Source: VBOC01 sp964512655
GTDB taxonomy: Bacteria; Bacteroidota; Ignavibacteria; UBA10030; SZUA-254
Assembly (NCBI GenBank): GCA_964512655.1
Contig: CAZEJT010000001.1
Coordinates: 558,001-622,000 of the forward strand
Length of the DNA: 64,000 bases
Reading direction: 5' to 3'
Part shown: piece after piece, positions 51,556 through 60,606 of the stretch
Position numbering within the stretch: the first letter of the stretch is position 1
Layout of the letters: each line of letters begins with the position of its first letter
The notes under the pieces: model-generated
The model's database searches: none
Told to the model about the DNA's origin: nothing
Seen by the model: only the letters and a program-made list of their open reading frames with translations
Translations under genes and position numbers: made by a program

Positions 51556-53112
51556 CCCACTCAGAACGTTCTTCTGGTTATCCTCGACGGGTTTGGCCTC
51601 GGCAGTGATCCCAGCGTCGACGCGATCGCCCAATCGAAGAAGCCCGCGATAGACCTTCTCTTCCGGAGCTGGCCCTGGACCTCCATCAACGCGTCGAATG
51701 AGGACGTCGGGCTCCCGGCAGGACAGATGGGGAATTCCGAAGTCGGCCACATGAACATCGGGGCCGGCAGGGTAGTGTATCAGGATATAACGAGAATCAA
51801 TCGTTCCATCAGGATGGGCGACTTCTTCGAGAAGCCGGCTTTTTTGGGCGCGATCGAACGCGTGAAGCAGCGCGGCTCGTCGCTCCATCTGATCGGCCTC
51901 CTCTCGGACGGAGGCGTCCACAGCCTCAACACGCATCTCTACGCGCTTCTCGAACTGGCGCGGCAGCAGGGCGTGAACCGAGTCTATATCCACGCTCTTC
52001 TCGACGGACGGGACACCCCTCCGGAATCGGGGGCGGGGTACATCCGCGAGCTTGTGCAGAAGGAACAGGAGCTGGGCGTGGGAGAAATCGCCACGGTGGC
52101 AGGCCGCTATTACGGGATGGATCGCGACAACAGGTGGGACCGGACCGAAAAGGAGTATCGCGCGATAACCGAAGGGGTGGGCCTCCGCGCCGCCGATCCG
52201 GCGGCGGCCGTAGAGGAATCGTACGCGAATGGAATTACGGATGAATTCGTCCTTCCCATCGTGGTGACCCCGCCGGGAGTTCCTCCACGCGTGGTTTCCG
52301 ACGGCGATGCCGTCATCTTTTTCAATTTCAGGGCCGACCGCACACGCCAGCTCACGCGGGCGCTCATCGAGGACGGCTTCTCCCAATTCACACGGCGGAA
52401 GCTCGACCTCTATTTCGCCACAATGACACAGTACCGCGACGATTTCAACTGCCCGGTCGCTTTTCCCCCCACATTCCTGAGGCACACGCTGGGCGAAATC
52501 ATCTCGGATGCCGGCCTGCGCCAGCTCCATCTTGCGGAGACCGAAAAATACGCTCATGTCACCTTCTTCTTTAACGGCGGGCGGGAGGAGCCTTTTCCAG
52601 GGGAAGAGAGAGTGCTGATCCCGTCTGCGAGGGGCGTCGCAACGTATGATCAGAAGCCCGAGATGAGCGCCTACGGGATCACCGAGAAGGCCGTCGAGGC
52701 TCTCGAGAGCGGGCTCTACGCGTTTATCGTCATGAATTACGCCAATGCCGACATGGTGGGCCACTCAGGCAAAATGCCCGCAACGATCAGGGCAGTCGAG
52801 GTGGTAGACGATTGCCTGAGCCGCGTGATCCCGGCGGCGCTCTCCCGCGGATACGCAGCGGTGATCACGGCCGATCACGGGAATGCCGACAAGATGGCTG
52901 ATGAAGAGGGGCGGCCGCTTACCTCACACACGACCAATCCGGTTCCTTTGATCATCGCAGGCGACGGGGGGAAGGAGGGACTCCGCTCCGGCGGACGGCT
53001 GGCGGATATTGCCCCGACAATCCTGCAGATCATGGGATTTCCCGTGCCTGAGGATATGGACGGAGTAACGCTCTTGAAGAAGGAAGCTACACGCTCAGGA
53101 TCTGGTGCTTGA
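51550..53112 (+). CDS. gpmI: 2,3-Bisphosphoglycerate-independent phosphoglycerate mutase
   Basis: 520 residues from a GTG. LLVILDGFGLG carries the first metal Asp, GNSEVGHMNIGAGRVVYQD the phosphoserine nucleophile, HALLDGRDTPPESG and AGRYYGMDRDNRWDR the substrate site, VMNYANADMVGHSG and TADHGNADKM the metal-binding residues. It interconverts 3- and 2-phosphoglycerate in glycolysis. The start is embedded in a palindrome. The 3' end overlaps the convergent bshC by 26 bases. Confidence 0.95.
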   Translation: MTPTQNVLLVILDGFGLGSDPSVDAIAQSKKPAIDLLFRSWPWTSINASNEDVGLPAGQMGNSEVGHMNIGAGRVVYQDITRINRSIRMGDFFEKPAFLGAIERVKQRGSSLHLIGLLSDGGVHSLNTHLYALLELARQQGVNRVYIHALLDGRDTPPESGAGYIRELVQKEQELGVGEIATVAGRYYGMDRDNRWDRTEKEYRAITEGVGLRAADPAAAVEESYANGITDEFVLPIVVTPPGVPPRVVSDGDAVIFFNFRADRTRQLTRALIEDGFSQFTRRKLDLYFATMTQYRDDFNCPVAFPPTFLRHTLGEIISDAGLRQLHLAETEKYAHVTFFFNGGREEPFPGEERVLIPSARGVATYDQKPEMSAYGITEKAVEALESGLYAFIVMNYANADMVGHSGKMPATIRAVEVVDDCLSRVIPAALSRGYAAVITADHGNADKMADEEGRPLTSHTTNPVPLIIAGDGGKEGLRSGGRLADIAPTILQIMGFPVPEDMDGVTLLKKEATRSGSGA

Positions 53113-54736
53113 AGCGGTCGATTTCCACGTCGTGCCTCAGGCGCTCGATGAAGGAGGGTCCGTACTTGTTGACGAATGAGGAAAAGTTCAGGACGCGTTC
53201 CTGGAGGGTCCCGTTGGGGGTCATGCTGTGCGCCACCTTCCTCACCTGGCGCAGAGCGATCTCGTGTTTCCGCTCCTGCGCTTCGACGACTTTTTCCTTG
53301 AGCACGAGGAGCTGCGATTCGATCTTGGAGCGGGTGGCTTCGAGAGGGCCCATCAGGGTCGAATCGATGTAGTTTAACCCGTACTTCATCTCTTCCAGCA
53401 GATCGGTCGTCCTTTTAGTCGCGTCGGCGAACATCTCGTCGATTTTGACCTCCGAGATCAGCTCCACGACCTTTCGCGTCACCCGCTCTGAATTCCCGAA
53501 GAACTCCATGAGCCCGAGCTGGTACTTCTCCAGTATCCGCTCAAACTTCTGCTCATAGATCGTGACGCTCGCCCTCGGATAAATGATGGGCATCGTCATG
53601 CCGAACGAGGCGTAGACCGGCTTGAGCTGCGCAAAGTAGGCAATCTCCGAGGGTCCCCCTACGTATGCCAGAGTCGGGAGGAGGGTGTCCTGGCAGATGG
53701 GCCGGAGCGCGACATTGGGGCTGATGAGCTCGGGTGTCGAGTGTACGATTCCGAGGAGCTCTTCCTTCGTAAAGTACTGTCTGATCCCCCGGAGACCGAA
53801 GTCCGATTCGCGCGGCTCGATGAAGTACCGCCCCCCCTTGAAGAACATGAAGAGGTTCATCGCCTTGGTTTTGATCTGGGCGTGATAGCGGCCCTCCAGC
53901 TCCGCGCTCTGCCGTATGATCAGCTGGGATACGCGCGGATACTCCTGGATTTCCTTCAGGAACACGGGAGCGAGGAGCTGCTTGAGGCGCCGGTCGTTCG
54001 ATGAGATGAAGACGAGGCCCGAGTTCCCGAACATCGAGTTCATCAGGCGGGCAAACGACCGGTTGAAGGTGCTCCCCGGAACATACGCATTTCTGAGGAG
54101 AGAAAGGAGCGGCTCCCTGAACTCGGAATTCGGAAGGACCTTCTGGAGGCGGTCGAAGAAGTCGTCGAGCGAGCCATTGAACTCGATCTCGCCCACGGCC
54201 CCGGCGTTCCGCTGCGACGGTTTGGCCTTGAGATCGTACTCGAGTTCGACCGGCGTATGTTCACCGTTCATGACGGCAACCTTGTTCACCTCATCGAAGT
54301 CGTGGTCCTCTCCCTCGAGCCAGAAGACCGGGACGAACTTTCGTTCCGGAAAAGCGGCGGAAAGCTGCTCCGCGAGCCTGAGCGCGGTGATGGTCTTGTA
54401 GATGGTGTAGAGGGGGCCGCCGAGCATTCCCACCTGCTGGCCCGTTACGATCGCCGACGTGCCCTCGTCTCGAAGGAGACCGATGTTTTCGAGCGTTTTT
54501 TCGGATGCGCCCACGGCCCGGTTTTGCTCCAGGAGCACGTCGGCCACCTCGGCCCGGTTGCGGGACTGCCGCGCGACCACCTCGGCGTGCTTTGAAAAAT
54601 TCTGGAGGGAATGAAAATCCGTTTCGAAGAACCCCCGGACTTTCGAAAAGTCGGAAATGTAGTCGTCGAAGAGCTTCGAGAAGCCTCCCTCAGAATGGGG
54701 GAGCGCCCCGAAGTCGATCCACTGCGAGTCGTTCAT
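53087..54736 (-). CDS. bshC: Bacillithiol biosynthesis cysteine-adding enzyme
   Basis: 549 residues. GTSAIVTGQQVGMLGGPLYTIYKT, FVPVFWLEGEDHDFDEVNKV, VYASFGMTMPIIYPRASVTI and a C-terminal coiled coil (about 440-530) are BshC signatures. It adds Cys to GlcN-malate to finish bacillithiol, the low-molecular-weight thiol of Bacillota and many Bacteroidota. bshA and bshB are not in the window. I start it at the ATG at 54736 because the longer frame begins at a TTG (54769) that overlaps the -7 element of its own promoter. Confidence 0.93.
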   Translation of the reverse strand: MNDSQWIDFGALPHSEGGFSKLFDDYISDFSKVRGFFETDFHSLQNFSKHAEVVARQSRNRAEVADVLLEQNRAVGASEKTLENIGLLRDEGTSAIVTGQQVGMLGGPLYTIYKTITALRLAEQLSAAFPERKFVPVFWLEGEDHDFDEVNKVAVMNGEHTPVELEYDLKAKPSQRNAGAVGEIEFNGSLDDFFDRLQKVLPNSEFREPLLSLLRNAYVPGSTFNRSFARLMNSMFGNSGLVFISSNDRRLKQLLAPVFLKEIQEYPRVSQLIIRQSAELEGRYHAQIKTKAMNLFMFFKGGRYFIEPRESDFGLRGIRQYFTKEELLGIVHSTPELISPNVALRPICQDTLLPTLAYVGGPSEIAYFAQLKPVYASFGMTMPIIYPRASVTIYEQKFERILEKYQLGLMEFFGNSERVTRKVVELISEVKIDEMFADATKRTTDLLEEMKYGLNYIDSTLMGPLEATRSKIESQLLVLKEKVVEAQERKHEIALRQVRKVAHSMTPNGTLQERVLNFSSFVNKYGPSFIERLRHDVEIDRFKHQILSV

Positions 54737-54768
54737 TGCCGGGGGAGCATTGGTGGAGAATTGTGCCA

Positions 54769-54798
54769 AATATACTCTTTCATCGGGAGAGAAGCAAA
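54769..54798 (-). promoter_or_regulatory. Promoter of bshC
   Basis: Minus strand: TTTG at 54798-54795, 20 bases, then TATATTTGG from 54774, a full match to TAnnTTTG. It is back to back with the petA promoter; the two -33 boxes are 19 bases apart. Confidence 0.7.
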
Positions 54799-54817
54799 CA
54801 GCATGCGGGGGAATGTG

Positions 54818-54847
54818 TTTGACTAATCGTGTTTTTTTACTTATATT
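54818..54847 (+). promoter_or_regulatory. Promoter of the Rieske/cytochrome b/cytochrome c operon
   Basis: TTTG at 54818-54821, 20 bases, TATATTTTT from 54842. The Rieske gene starts at 54893. Confidence 0.7.
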
Positions 54848-54892
54848 TTTCCCGAATTTACCAAGGGGATCCGCTCACTCGACAATCGTGTA

Positions 54893-55480
54893 ATGGATAA
54901 TCCCATCGCGCCACCCCCGCAGGCGAAGCCGGCCCCGGCAGCCGCGGTCAAGAAACCGAAGCAGGACAAGCCCCCCGAAGTAGATCTGGGGATATGGCGG
55001 ATCAGCCGCCGCAATTTCTTTTCTGTGGCGGGGTGGGCCGCCTTTTTTGTCTTCATCGCCACCTCCACCATCGGCACCCTCCGCATGATGTTCCCGCGGA
55101 TCCTGTATGAGCCCCCCTCTGCCTTCAAAGCCGGTTTTCCGCAGGATTACATCGTGGGCGAGGTGAGCGAAAAGTACAAGGACGAGTTTCGCGTCTGGAT
55201 CATCCGCGAGGCCGACGGCTTTTACGCCCTCTCGGCCATCTGCACGCACCTCGGCTGTACGCCCCGGTGGCTTGAGCCCGAGAACAAGTTCAAGTGCCCC
55301 TGCCACGGAAGCGGATTCAGGAGAACGGGGATTAACTTTGAAGGCCCGGCACCCCGGCCCCTCGAGCGGCTGAAAATCGCCATCGCCGACGACGGACAGA
55401 TCCTGATCGACCGGAACATCAAGTTCCTGTTCGAAAACGGCGACTGGATCAAGCCCGACGCCTACCTGAAGTATAGCTGA
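54893..55480 (+). CDS. Rieske [2Fe-2S] protein of a cytochrome bc/b6f-type complex
   Basis: 195 residues. A Pro/Ala/Lys-rich N-terminus (1-30), then ISRRNFFSVAGWAAFFVF, a twin-arginine-like signal anchor (about 38-58). The cluster motifs are complete: C117-T-H119 with C122 (CTHLGCTP) and C135-P-C137-H138 (CPCHGSGF); C122 and C137 can form the disulfide. It takes the first electron from quinol at the Qo site. It is the first gene of a four-gene operon with a b6-type cytochrome b, subunit IV and a multiheme cytochrome. Confidence 0.93.
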   Translation: MDNPIAPPPQAKPAPAAAVKKPKQDKPPEVDLGIWRISRRNFFSVAGWAAFFVFIATSTIGTLRMMFPRILYEPPSAFKAGFPQDYIVGEVSEKYKDEFRVWIIREADGFYALSAICTHLGCTPRWLEPENKFKCPCHGSGFRRTGINFEGPAPRPLERLKIAIADDGQILIDRNIKFLFENGDWIKPDAYLKYS

Positions 55481-55488
55481 CCATTCTG

Positions 55489-56265
55489 ATGCTCAAGATC
55501 CGGGAAAAGCTGCAGCAGTCGGAAGTCTGGAAATCGATCTTCCGGCACAATTATCAGGACACCAACCGGAACCGCGCCCTCCAGATCGTCGATAACGTCT
55601 TCCTTCATCTCCACCCGGTCAGGATCCCGCGGCACGCGACAAATATCGGGTTCACCTGGGGGATGGGGGGAATCACCTTCCTCCTCTTCATCGTCCTCAC
55701 CGTCACGGGCGTCATCCTCATGTTTTATTACCGGCCGGCGGCGGAGTATGCCTACGAGGACATGAAGTACCTGATGAACGATGTGGCGTTCGGCCCGCTT
55801 ATCCGCAACATGCACCGCTGGGCCGCCCACGCGATGGTCATTACGGTCATGCTTCACATGTTCCGGGTGTTCCTGACCGGCTCCTATAAGCCCCCGCGGC
55901 AGTTCAACTGGGTCGTGGGAGTTCTCCTCCTCGTGCTGACCCTTCTGCTGAGTTTCACCGGATACCTCCTCCCCTGGGACCAGCTCGCCATCTGGGCGGT
56001 GACTGTGGGAACGAACATGGCACGGGCGACTCCATTGCTGGGACATCAGGGGCCCTTCGGACCTCAGCTGGGAATGAGGATTGACAACGACGTCCGCTTT
56101 GTGCTCCTGGGGGGGACGCAGGTGGGGCCTCCGACACTCCTGCGCTTCTACGTCGGACATTGCATCTTTCTCCCGCTGATCGCATCGATCTTCATGGCCG
56201 TCCACTTCTGGAGGATCAGGAAGGACGGCGGCATCTCGGGTCCCGCCTCCAAGGAGAGGGAGTAA
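55489..56265 (+). CDS. Cytochrome b6-type subunit (haem-binding half of cytochrome b)
   Basis: 258 residues, four membrane helices. Haem ligands are H109/H123 (HRWAAHAMVITVMLH) in helix B and H224/H239 (GHCIFLPLIASIFMAVH) in helix D. There are 14 residues between the helix D histidines, the b6 spacing, against 13 in bc1 cytochrome b. GYLLPWDQLAIWAV and the end IRKDGGISGP also match b6. The Cys that holds the extra haem c' in plastid b6 (FYCLGG) is Gly here (FTWGMGG). It starts 8 bases after the Rieske stop and 4 bases before the subunit IV gene. Confidence 0.93.
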   Translation: MLKIREKLQQSEVWKSIFRHNYQDTNRNRALQIVDNVFLHLHPVRIPRHATNIGFTWGMGGITFLLFIVLTVTGVILMFYYRPAAEYAYEDMKYLMNDVAFGPLIRNMHRWAAHAMVITVMLHMFRVFLTGSYKPPRQFNWVVGVLLLVLTLLLSFTGYLLPWDQLAIWAVTVGTNMARATPLLGHQGPFGPQLGMRIDNDVRFVLLGGTQVGPPTLLRFYVGHCIFLPLIASIFMAVHFWRIRKDGGISGPASKERE

Positions 56266-56269
56266 GCGC

Positions 56270-57154
56270 ATGAACCACGTCTGGGACCTGATTCGAAAGC
56301 CCGACAACATTCCCATCGTCGCGCTCCTCGTGCTCGTCATCGTGTACACGTGGTGGTCGTTCCGGAAGGCGCTGAAAAACGACCGCCAGGGATTCCTCGA
56401 CGAGTCGCGCCTGAGCGAAAAGGTGCAGGTATGGCCGAACCTCGTGCGCGTGGAGTTCCTTGCGACGCTTTTCGTCATGGTGATCCTTGTCTTCTGGTCG
56501 TTCCTGATCGACGCACCCCTTGAGGAAGCCGCAAACCCGACGCTCACCCCGAACCCCTCCAAGGCGCCGTGGTACTTCCTTGGCCTGCAGGAGATGCTCG
56601 TGTACTTCGATCCATGGATTGCCGGGGTGGTGATGCCGAGCCTCATCATCGGCGGCCTGATGGCGATTCCGTACATCGACGTCAACGAGAAAGGGAACGG
56701 CTACTATACCTACCGCGAGCGGAAGTTTTCGATTCTGACCTTTTGTTTCGGATTCCTGATCCTGTGGGTTTCGCTGATCGTCCTCGGAACCTTCTGGCGC
56801 GGGCCCGGATGGTATTTCTTCTTTCCCTGGCAGGAGTGGGATACGCACAGGGTCGTGGCGCTGACAAACGTCGACCTCTCCGAATTCTTCGGCATCCACA
56901 CCCGGAATGCGGACTACAGCCTCAATCCGTCGGCGGTCGCGTTCGGAGCGGTCGTGATCCTTGTCTACTATTCGCTGATCGGCGTCTATTGGATGAAGAA
57001 CAGGAACACCGAACTGATGAAGAAGCTCGGATTCGTCAAGTACAACATCGTGGCGTTCCTGTTCATGACCATGACGGCTCTCCCGATCAAGATGATCCTG
57101 CGCATCGCCTTCAACATCAAGTATATTCTCGTCACCCCGTGGTTCAACATCTGA
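56270..57154 (+). CDS. Subunit IV-like C-terminal half of cytochrome b
   Basis: 294 residues. It carries the Qo loop but with APWY (A99-Y102, in NPSKAPWYFLGLQEML) in place of PEWY, so the catalytic Glu is missing. VYFDPWIAGVVMPSLIIGGL and MAIPYIDVNEKGNGYYTYRE follow. Longer than plastid subunit IV (about 160 residues), with extra membrane helices to the C-terminus. Variants without Glu are known in menaquinone-using bacteria. Works with the b6-type subunit and the Rieske protein. Confidence 0.9.
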   Translation: MNHVWDLIRKPDNIPIVALLVLVIVYTWWSFRKALKNDRQGFLDESRLSEKVQVWPNLVRVEFLATLFVMVILVFWSFLIDAPLEEAANPTLTPNPSKAPWYFLGLQEMLVYFDPWIAGVVMPSLIIGGLMAIPYIDVNEKGNGYYTYRERKFSILTFCFGFLILWVSLIVLGTFWRGPGWYFFFPWQEWDTHRVVALTNVDLSEFFGIHTRNADYSLNPSAVAFGAVVILVYYSLIGVYWMKNRNTELMKKLGFVKYNIVAFLFMTMTALPIKMILRIAFNIKYILVTPWFNI

Positions 57155-57176
57155 ACGCACCCCTCCGGACCGCCTC

Positions 57177-59756
57177 ATGAAAGGTCTCCTGAGCTACTTT
57201 TCCGCCCGCGCGGAGACCCCGATCGAGACCCGCAATTACGGACAGGTCTATTTTGTCCTCTCGGCAATGCTTTTCGCCGGCACGCTCTGGTCCGTGGTGG
57301 ACGAGGTGTCGACGCGACGCCCCTGGAAGGTGACGCAGGAGGAGTATTTCAACCTCGACGAGCAAAAGTGGGGGGAGCGTCTTTCTGAGGCACGGGGCTC
57401 TTTCGATTCCTCGGCGTACGTGCAGGTACAGGCGGAGCTGGCCGACGCGAGCGCGAAGCTGGCGTCACCTGAACTACAGAAGATCCAGCAGGACGCGAAC
57501 CGCCTCGACGAGGAGCTCCTCGATGCGACCAGAGATTTTACATTTGCGAAGAGCCGGGGCGACGAAGCGTACTATTTCTGGAAGAAATCGATCCATGAAG
57601 GGACCGAGGACATTGGATACAAGAACAAGGTCCAGGAGCTGACTGCTCTCATGGCGAAGTACAACGCGCGGGTGGAAGATCTGACCTCCCGGCGCGATTC
57701 GCTGAACGCCATCGTGAACGGCTACAAAACCGTGCTCAAGGCCGCCCAATCGAAGTCCAAGGATCTCTTCGCTGCGATTGACGGGGCTTCCTCGAAAATG
57801 GAGAAGGCGAGGACTTCGAGCATCCTGATCCGGCAGGTCATGCTCAACGATTACGACCGCTCGAACTTCGGAATCCCCAAGGCGCGGATCGACCGGTGCC
57901 AGACATGCCACATGGGATGGAAGGAGGAGGTGATGGATGGCGCTCCCGAGCCGTTCACAAAGCACCCTCTCCCCGAGCTCATGAAGATCCACAAACCCGA
58001 AGTGTTCGGGTGCACCTCATGCCACCACGGTCAGGGTCCCGCCCTCACCGCGGGCGGAGCGCACGGAGACGGCGACAAATACTGGGAGTGGCCCGTGCTC
58101 AAGGGGAAAGAAGTCTATTCCTCCTGCAACGGCTGCCACGAGAATGAATCGTACGTCAAGTACGCCGGGAGCCTCAACACGGCGAAACAGATGCTTGCCG
58201 AGTCGGGCTGTTTCGGCTGCCACGAGATCAAGGGATTCCTGGATGTGCCGAAGATCGGCCCGGACCTCAACCAGCTGAACGCGAAGGTGAAGCCTGACTG
58301 GATCTTCCGCTGGGTGCGCAACCCGAAAGACTACAACCCCCACACGCGGATGCCGAATTTCAGGTTCACCGACGATGACGCAGCCGCAATCACGGCGTTT
58401 CTCTGGAACCTCGGCAGGGAGGGGACGTTTCATGCGGTGAGGGGCGCTGCCGGCGGCGGAGATGCGGGGAGGGGGAAAGATCTCGTCGGGACGATCGGCT
58501 GCAAGGGATGTCACGTTGTTGGCGACGACGGGCGAATGCGCCAGGCCCGCGGCTTCAGCTACGACATGGCCCCGGAGCTCACCAGAGCCGGCAGTAAGCT
58601 CGATCCGGACTGGGCATTCGCCTGGATCAAGAACCCCCGTTCCTACCGTCCCTCGGCGAGGATGCCGAACTTGCGGCTCACCGACCAGGAAGCGCGCGAC
58701 GTCGTCGCGTATCTCATGACGCTGAGGGACGACCGCCGCTTCGAGCAGAAATCGCTTTTTCTCGAATCTCCTGCCCTCCTGAAGCGGGGAGAGAAGCTCG
58801 TCCGCGAATACGGATGCGCCGGATGCCACGCGATCAAGGGGATGGAAAAGGAGGGCCGGGTGAGCGTCGCTCTCTCGAATATCGGCAGGAAGAGAGTCGA
58901 CGAGATCGACTTCGGCGACACGAAGGTATCCCACACGTGGGACGACTGGGTGTTCGGCAAGCTGAAGGATTCACGCATGTACGCCACCGATCGGATCCCC
59001 TCGAAAATGCCGGTATTCGCATTTGCAGACAGCGAAATCATCACCCTGCGGACGCTCCTCCGCGGTCTGACGAAGGACGTTCCGGAAGAGGCCTACCGCC
59101 GGGTCTTCGACAAGAACCTCCAGGCGATCGAAGGCGGCCGGAGACTCACGCAGTATTACAATTGCATTAATTGCCACCAGATCGAGGAGATCGGGGGCGC
59201 GATCAAGGCGACGCTCGACGACGAAGGATTTGCGCCGCCGTTCCTCCTTCCCGAAGGATCGAAGGTCCAGGAGCCATGGCTGCATGAGTTCCTGAGCGGC
59301 CCTACGCCCATCAGGCCGTGGCTGAAAATCAGAATGCCCACATTCGGCCTGACCGACGACGAGATCGGCACGATTACGCGGTACTTCCTCGCCCTCCACA
59401 AGCGCGATTTGGAGCTGCGCGATTACCAGACGATCGCGACCGATGCGGTCTTCGTATCGAACGGGAAAAAGCTCTTCGAAGATTACCAGTGCCTGAGCTG
59501 CCACACCACGGGGAAGATACCGGAGGGAAAGACGGCCGCCGACCTGGCGCCGAATCTCGCCCTTGCGAAGACGAGGCTGAAGCCTGAATGGATTCTCGAC
59601 TGGGTCGCTCATCCCGATTCGATCCAGCCGAATACGCGCATGCCCAACTTCTTCCCGGACATGGTTGCGGCCGATACGACGATTCTAGGTGGAAGCGCCA
59701 GGGCGCAGATCAAGGCGCTGCGCGATTACCTCTGGACGATCCAGAAGTCGAAGTAG
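57177..59756 (+). CDS. Octaheme cytochrome c of the quinol-oxidising complex
   Basis: 859 residues. A membrane anchor (about 22-42) and a Glu/Lys/Ala-rich coiled-coil region (about 85-215) come first. Eight CxxCH motifs start at C241, C279, C317, C345, C442, C547, C663 and C772. The first three are close together (a triheme unit). The last five are spaced like class I cytochrome c domains, each followed by an [RK]MPxF-type Met ligand (near 391, 495, 610, 719 and 821). It takes the place of cytochrome c1/f in this operon and hands electrons to an unknown acceptor. Starts 22 bases after subunit IV. Confidence 0.92.
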   Translation: MKGLLSYFSARAETPIETRNYGQVYFVLSAMLFAGTLWSVVDEVSTRRPWKVTQEEYFNLDEQKWGERLSEARGSFDSSAYVQVQAELADASAKLASPELQKIQQDANRLDEELLDATRDFTFAKSRGDEAYYFWKKSIHEGTEDIGYKNKVQELTALMAKYNARVEDLTSRRDSLNAIVNGYKTVLKAAQSKSKDLFAAIDGASSKMEKARTSSILIRQVMLNDYDRSNFGIPKARIDRCQTCHMGWKEEVMDGAPEPFTKHPLPELMKIHKPEVFGCTSCHHGQGPALTAGGAHGDGDKYWEWPVLKGKEVYSSCNGCHENESYVKYAGSLNTAKQMLAESGCFGCHEIKGFLDVPKIGPDLNQLNAKVKPDWIFRWVRNPKDYNPHTRMPNFRFTDDDAAAITAFLWNLGREGTFHAVRGAAGGGDAGRGKDLVGTIGCKGCHVVGDDGRMRQARGFSYDMAPELTRAGSKLDPDWAFAWIKNPRSYRPSARMPNLRLTDQEARDVVAYLMTLRDDRRFEQKSLFLESPALLKRGEKLVREYGCAGCHAIKGMEKEGRVSVALSNIGRKRVDEIDFGDTKVSHTWDDWVFGKLKDSRMYATDRIPSKMPVFAFADSEIITLRTLLRGLTKDVPEEAYRRVFDKNLQAIEGGRRLTQYYNCINCHQIEEIGGAIKATLDDEGFAPPFLLPEGSKVQEPWLHEFLSGPTPIRPWLKIRMPTFGLTDDEIGTITRYFLALHKRDLELRDYQTIATDAVFVSNGKKLFEDYQCLSCHTTGKIPEGKTAADLAPNLALAKTRLKPEWILDWVAHPDSIQPNTRMPNFFPDMVAADTTILGGSARAQIKALRDYLWTIQKSK

Positions 59757-59775
59757 CCCCCTACTGATCCTCACT

Positions 59776-60606
59776 TCAGGGCCGGGCCGCCCCGGCCTTG
59801 GCGATAAATGCCGTCAGGAGCGTTTCGAGAGCGGCCTTTGCCCTCCCTGCAACATCGGTCACTTCGGCGTGCGTCAGCGCGTCGCGCGACAGCCCTGTGG
59901 CAAGGTTGGTGATGAGTGAAATTCCCGCTACCTTCATCCCGAGAGCGCGGGCGAGCGAGCTCTCGTTCACCGTCGACATCCCGATGGCATCCCCTCCGAT
60001 GCGACGGATCATCTCGACTTCCGCGGCCGTTTCGTAGCTCGGTCCCTTGATGCCGCAATAGACCCCCTCCCGGAGCGTCATTCCCCGCTCAAGAGCGACG
60101 CTCCTGATTGCATCCTGCAGAGCCCTGTCATAGAGATCGCCGCCCCTGACGCCCCCCGGTACTCCCAGAACGGGATTCTCACGCGTGAGGTTGATCTGAT
60201 CAGTCATCAGCATCAGGTCAGCGGGGCGGAAATCGCGGTTGACCGCCCCCGCCGCATTCGTCAGAAGGAGGATCCGTATCCCCAGCCTGTGTGCGACCCG
60301 CACCGGGAACAAGACCTGCTCGAGATTTCCGGTCTCGTACAAGTGGACTCTCCCCTGGAAGACGAGAACGGAAACGGATTTCAGCTTCCCGCAGACAATC
60401 GCACCGCTGTGCCCCTCGACCGTGGACCGGGGGTAATTGGGGATCTGGTCCGTGGGTATGAGAGAGGCAGGGGAAAGCGTGGACGCGAATCCCCCCATGC
60501 CGGAGCCCAGAACGATCGCGAGCCGGGGGCGCTGCGAAATCATCGCCCTGACATACGCCGCCGCTTCGCCGACGTCTTCCGGCCGGAGATGCTTCGAGGG
60601 CTTCAC
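59776..60606 (-). CDS. punA: Purine nucleoside phosphorylase (PNP-I, inosine/guanosine type)
   Basis: 276 residues. LAIVLGSGMGGFAS holds the phosphate-binding Ser, STVEGHSGAIVCG the His, FQGRVHLYETG the Arg-His motif, TNAAGAVNRDF the Ala-rich turn, and GPSYETAAEVEMIRRIGGDAIGMSTVNE the purine site with Glu and the Asn/Asp region. It splits inosine, guanosine or deoxy forms to base and ribose-1-phosphate. Last gene of the nucleoside transporter operon; its start overlaps the permease stop by 4 bases. Its stop is 19 bases from the octaheme gene stop on the other strand. Confidence 0.94.
   Translation of the reverse strand: MKPSKHLRPEDVGEAAAYVRAMISQRPRLAIVLGSGMGGFASTLSPASLIPTDQIPNYPRSTVEGHSGAIVCGKLKSVSVLVFQGRVHLYETGNLEQVLFPVRVAHRLGIRILLLTNAAGAVNRDFRPADLMLMTDQINLTRENPVLGVPGGVRGGDLYDRALQDAIRSVALERGMTLREGVYCGIKGPSYETAAEVEMIRRIGGDAIGMSTVNESSLARALGMKVAGISLITNLATGLSRDALTHAEVTDVAGRAKAALETLLTAFIAKAGAARP

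Noticed and set aside
54737..54769. TTG start for bshC
   Set aside because: The TTG overlaps the -7 element of the bshC promoter, so it would not be in the transcript.
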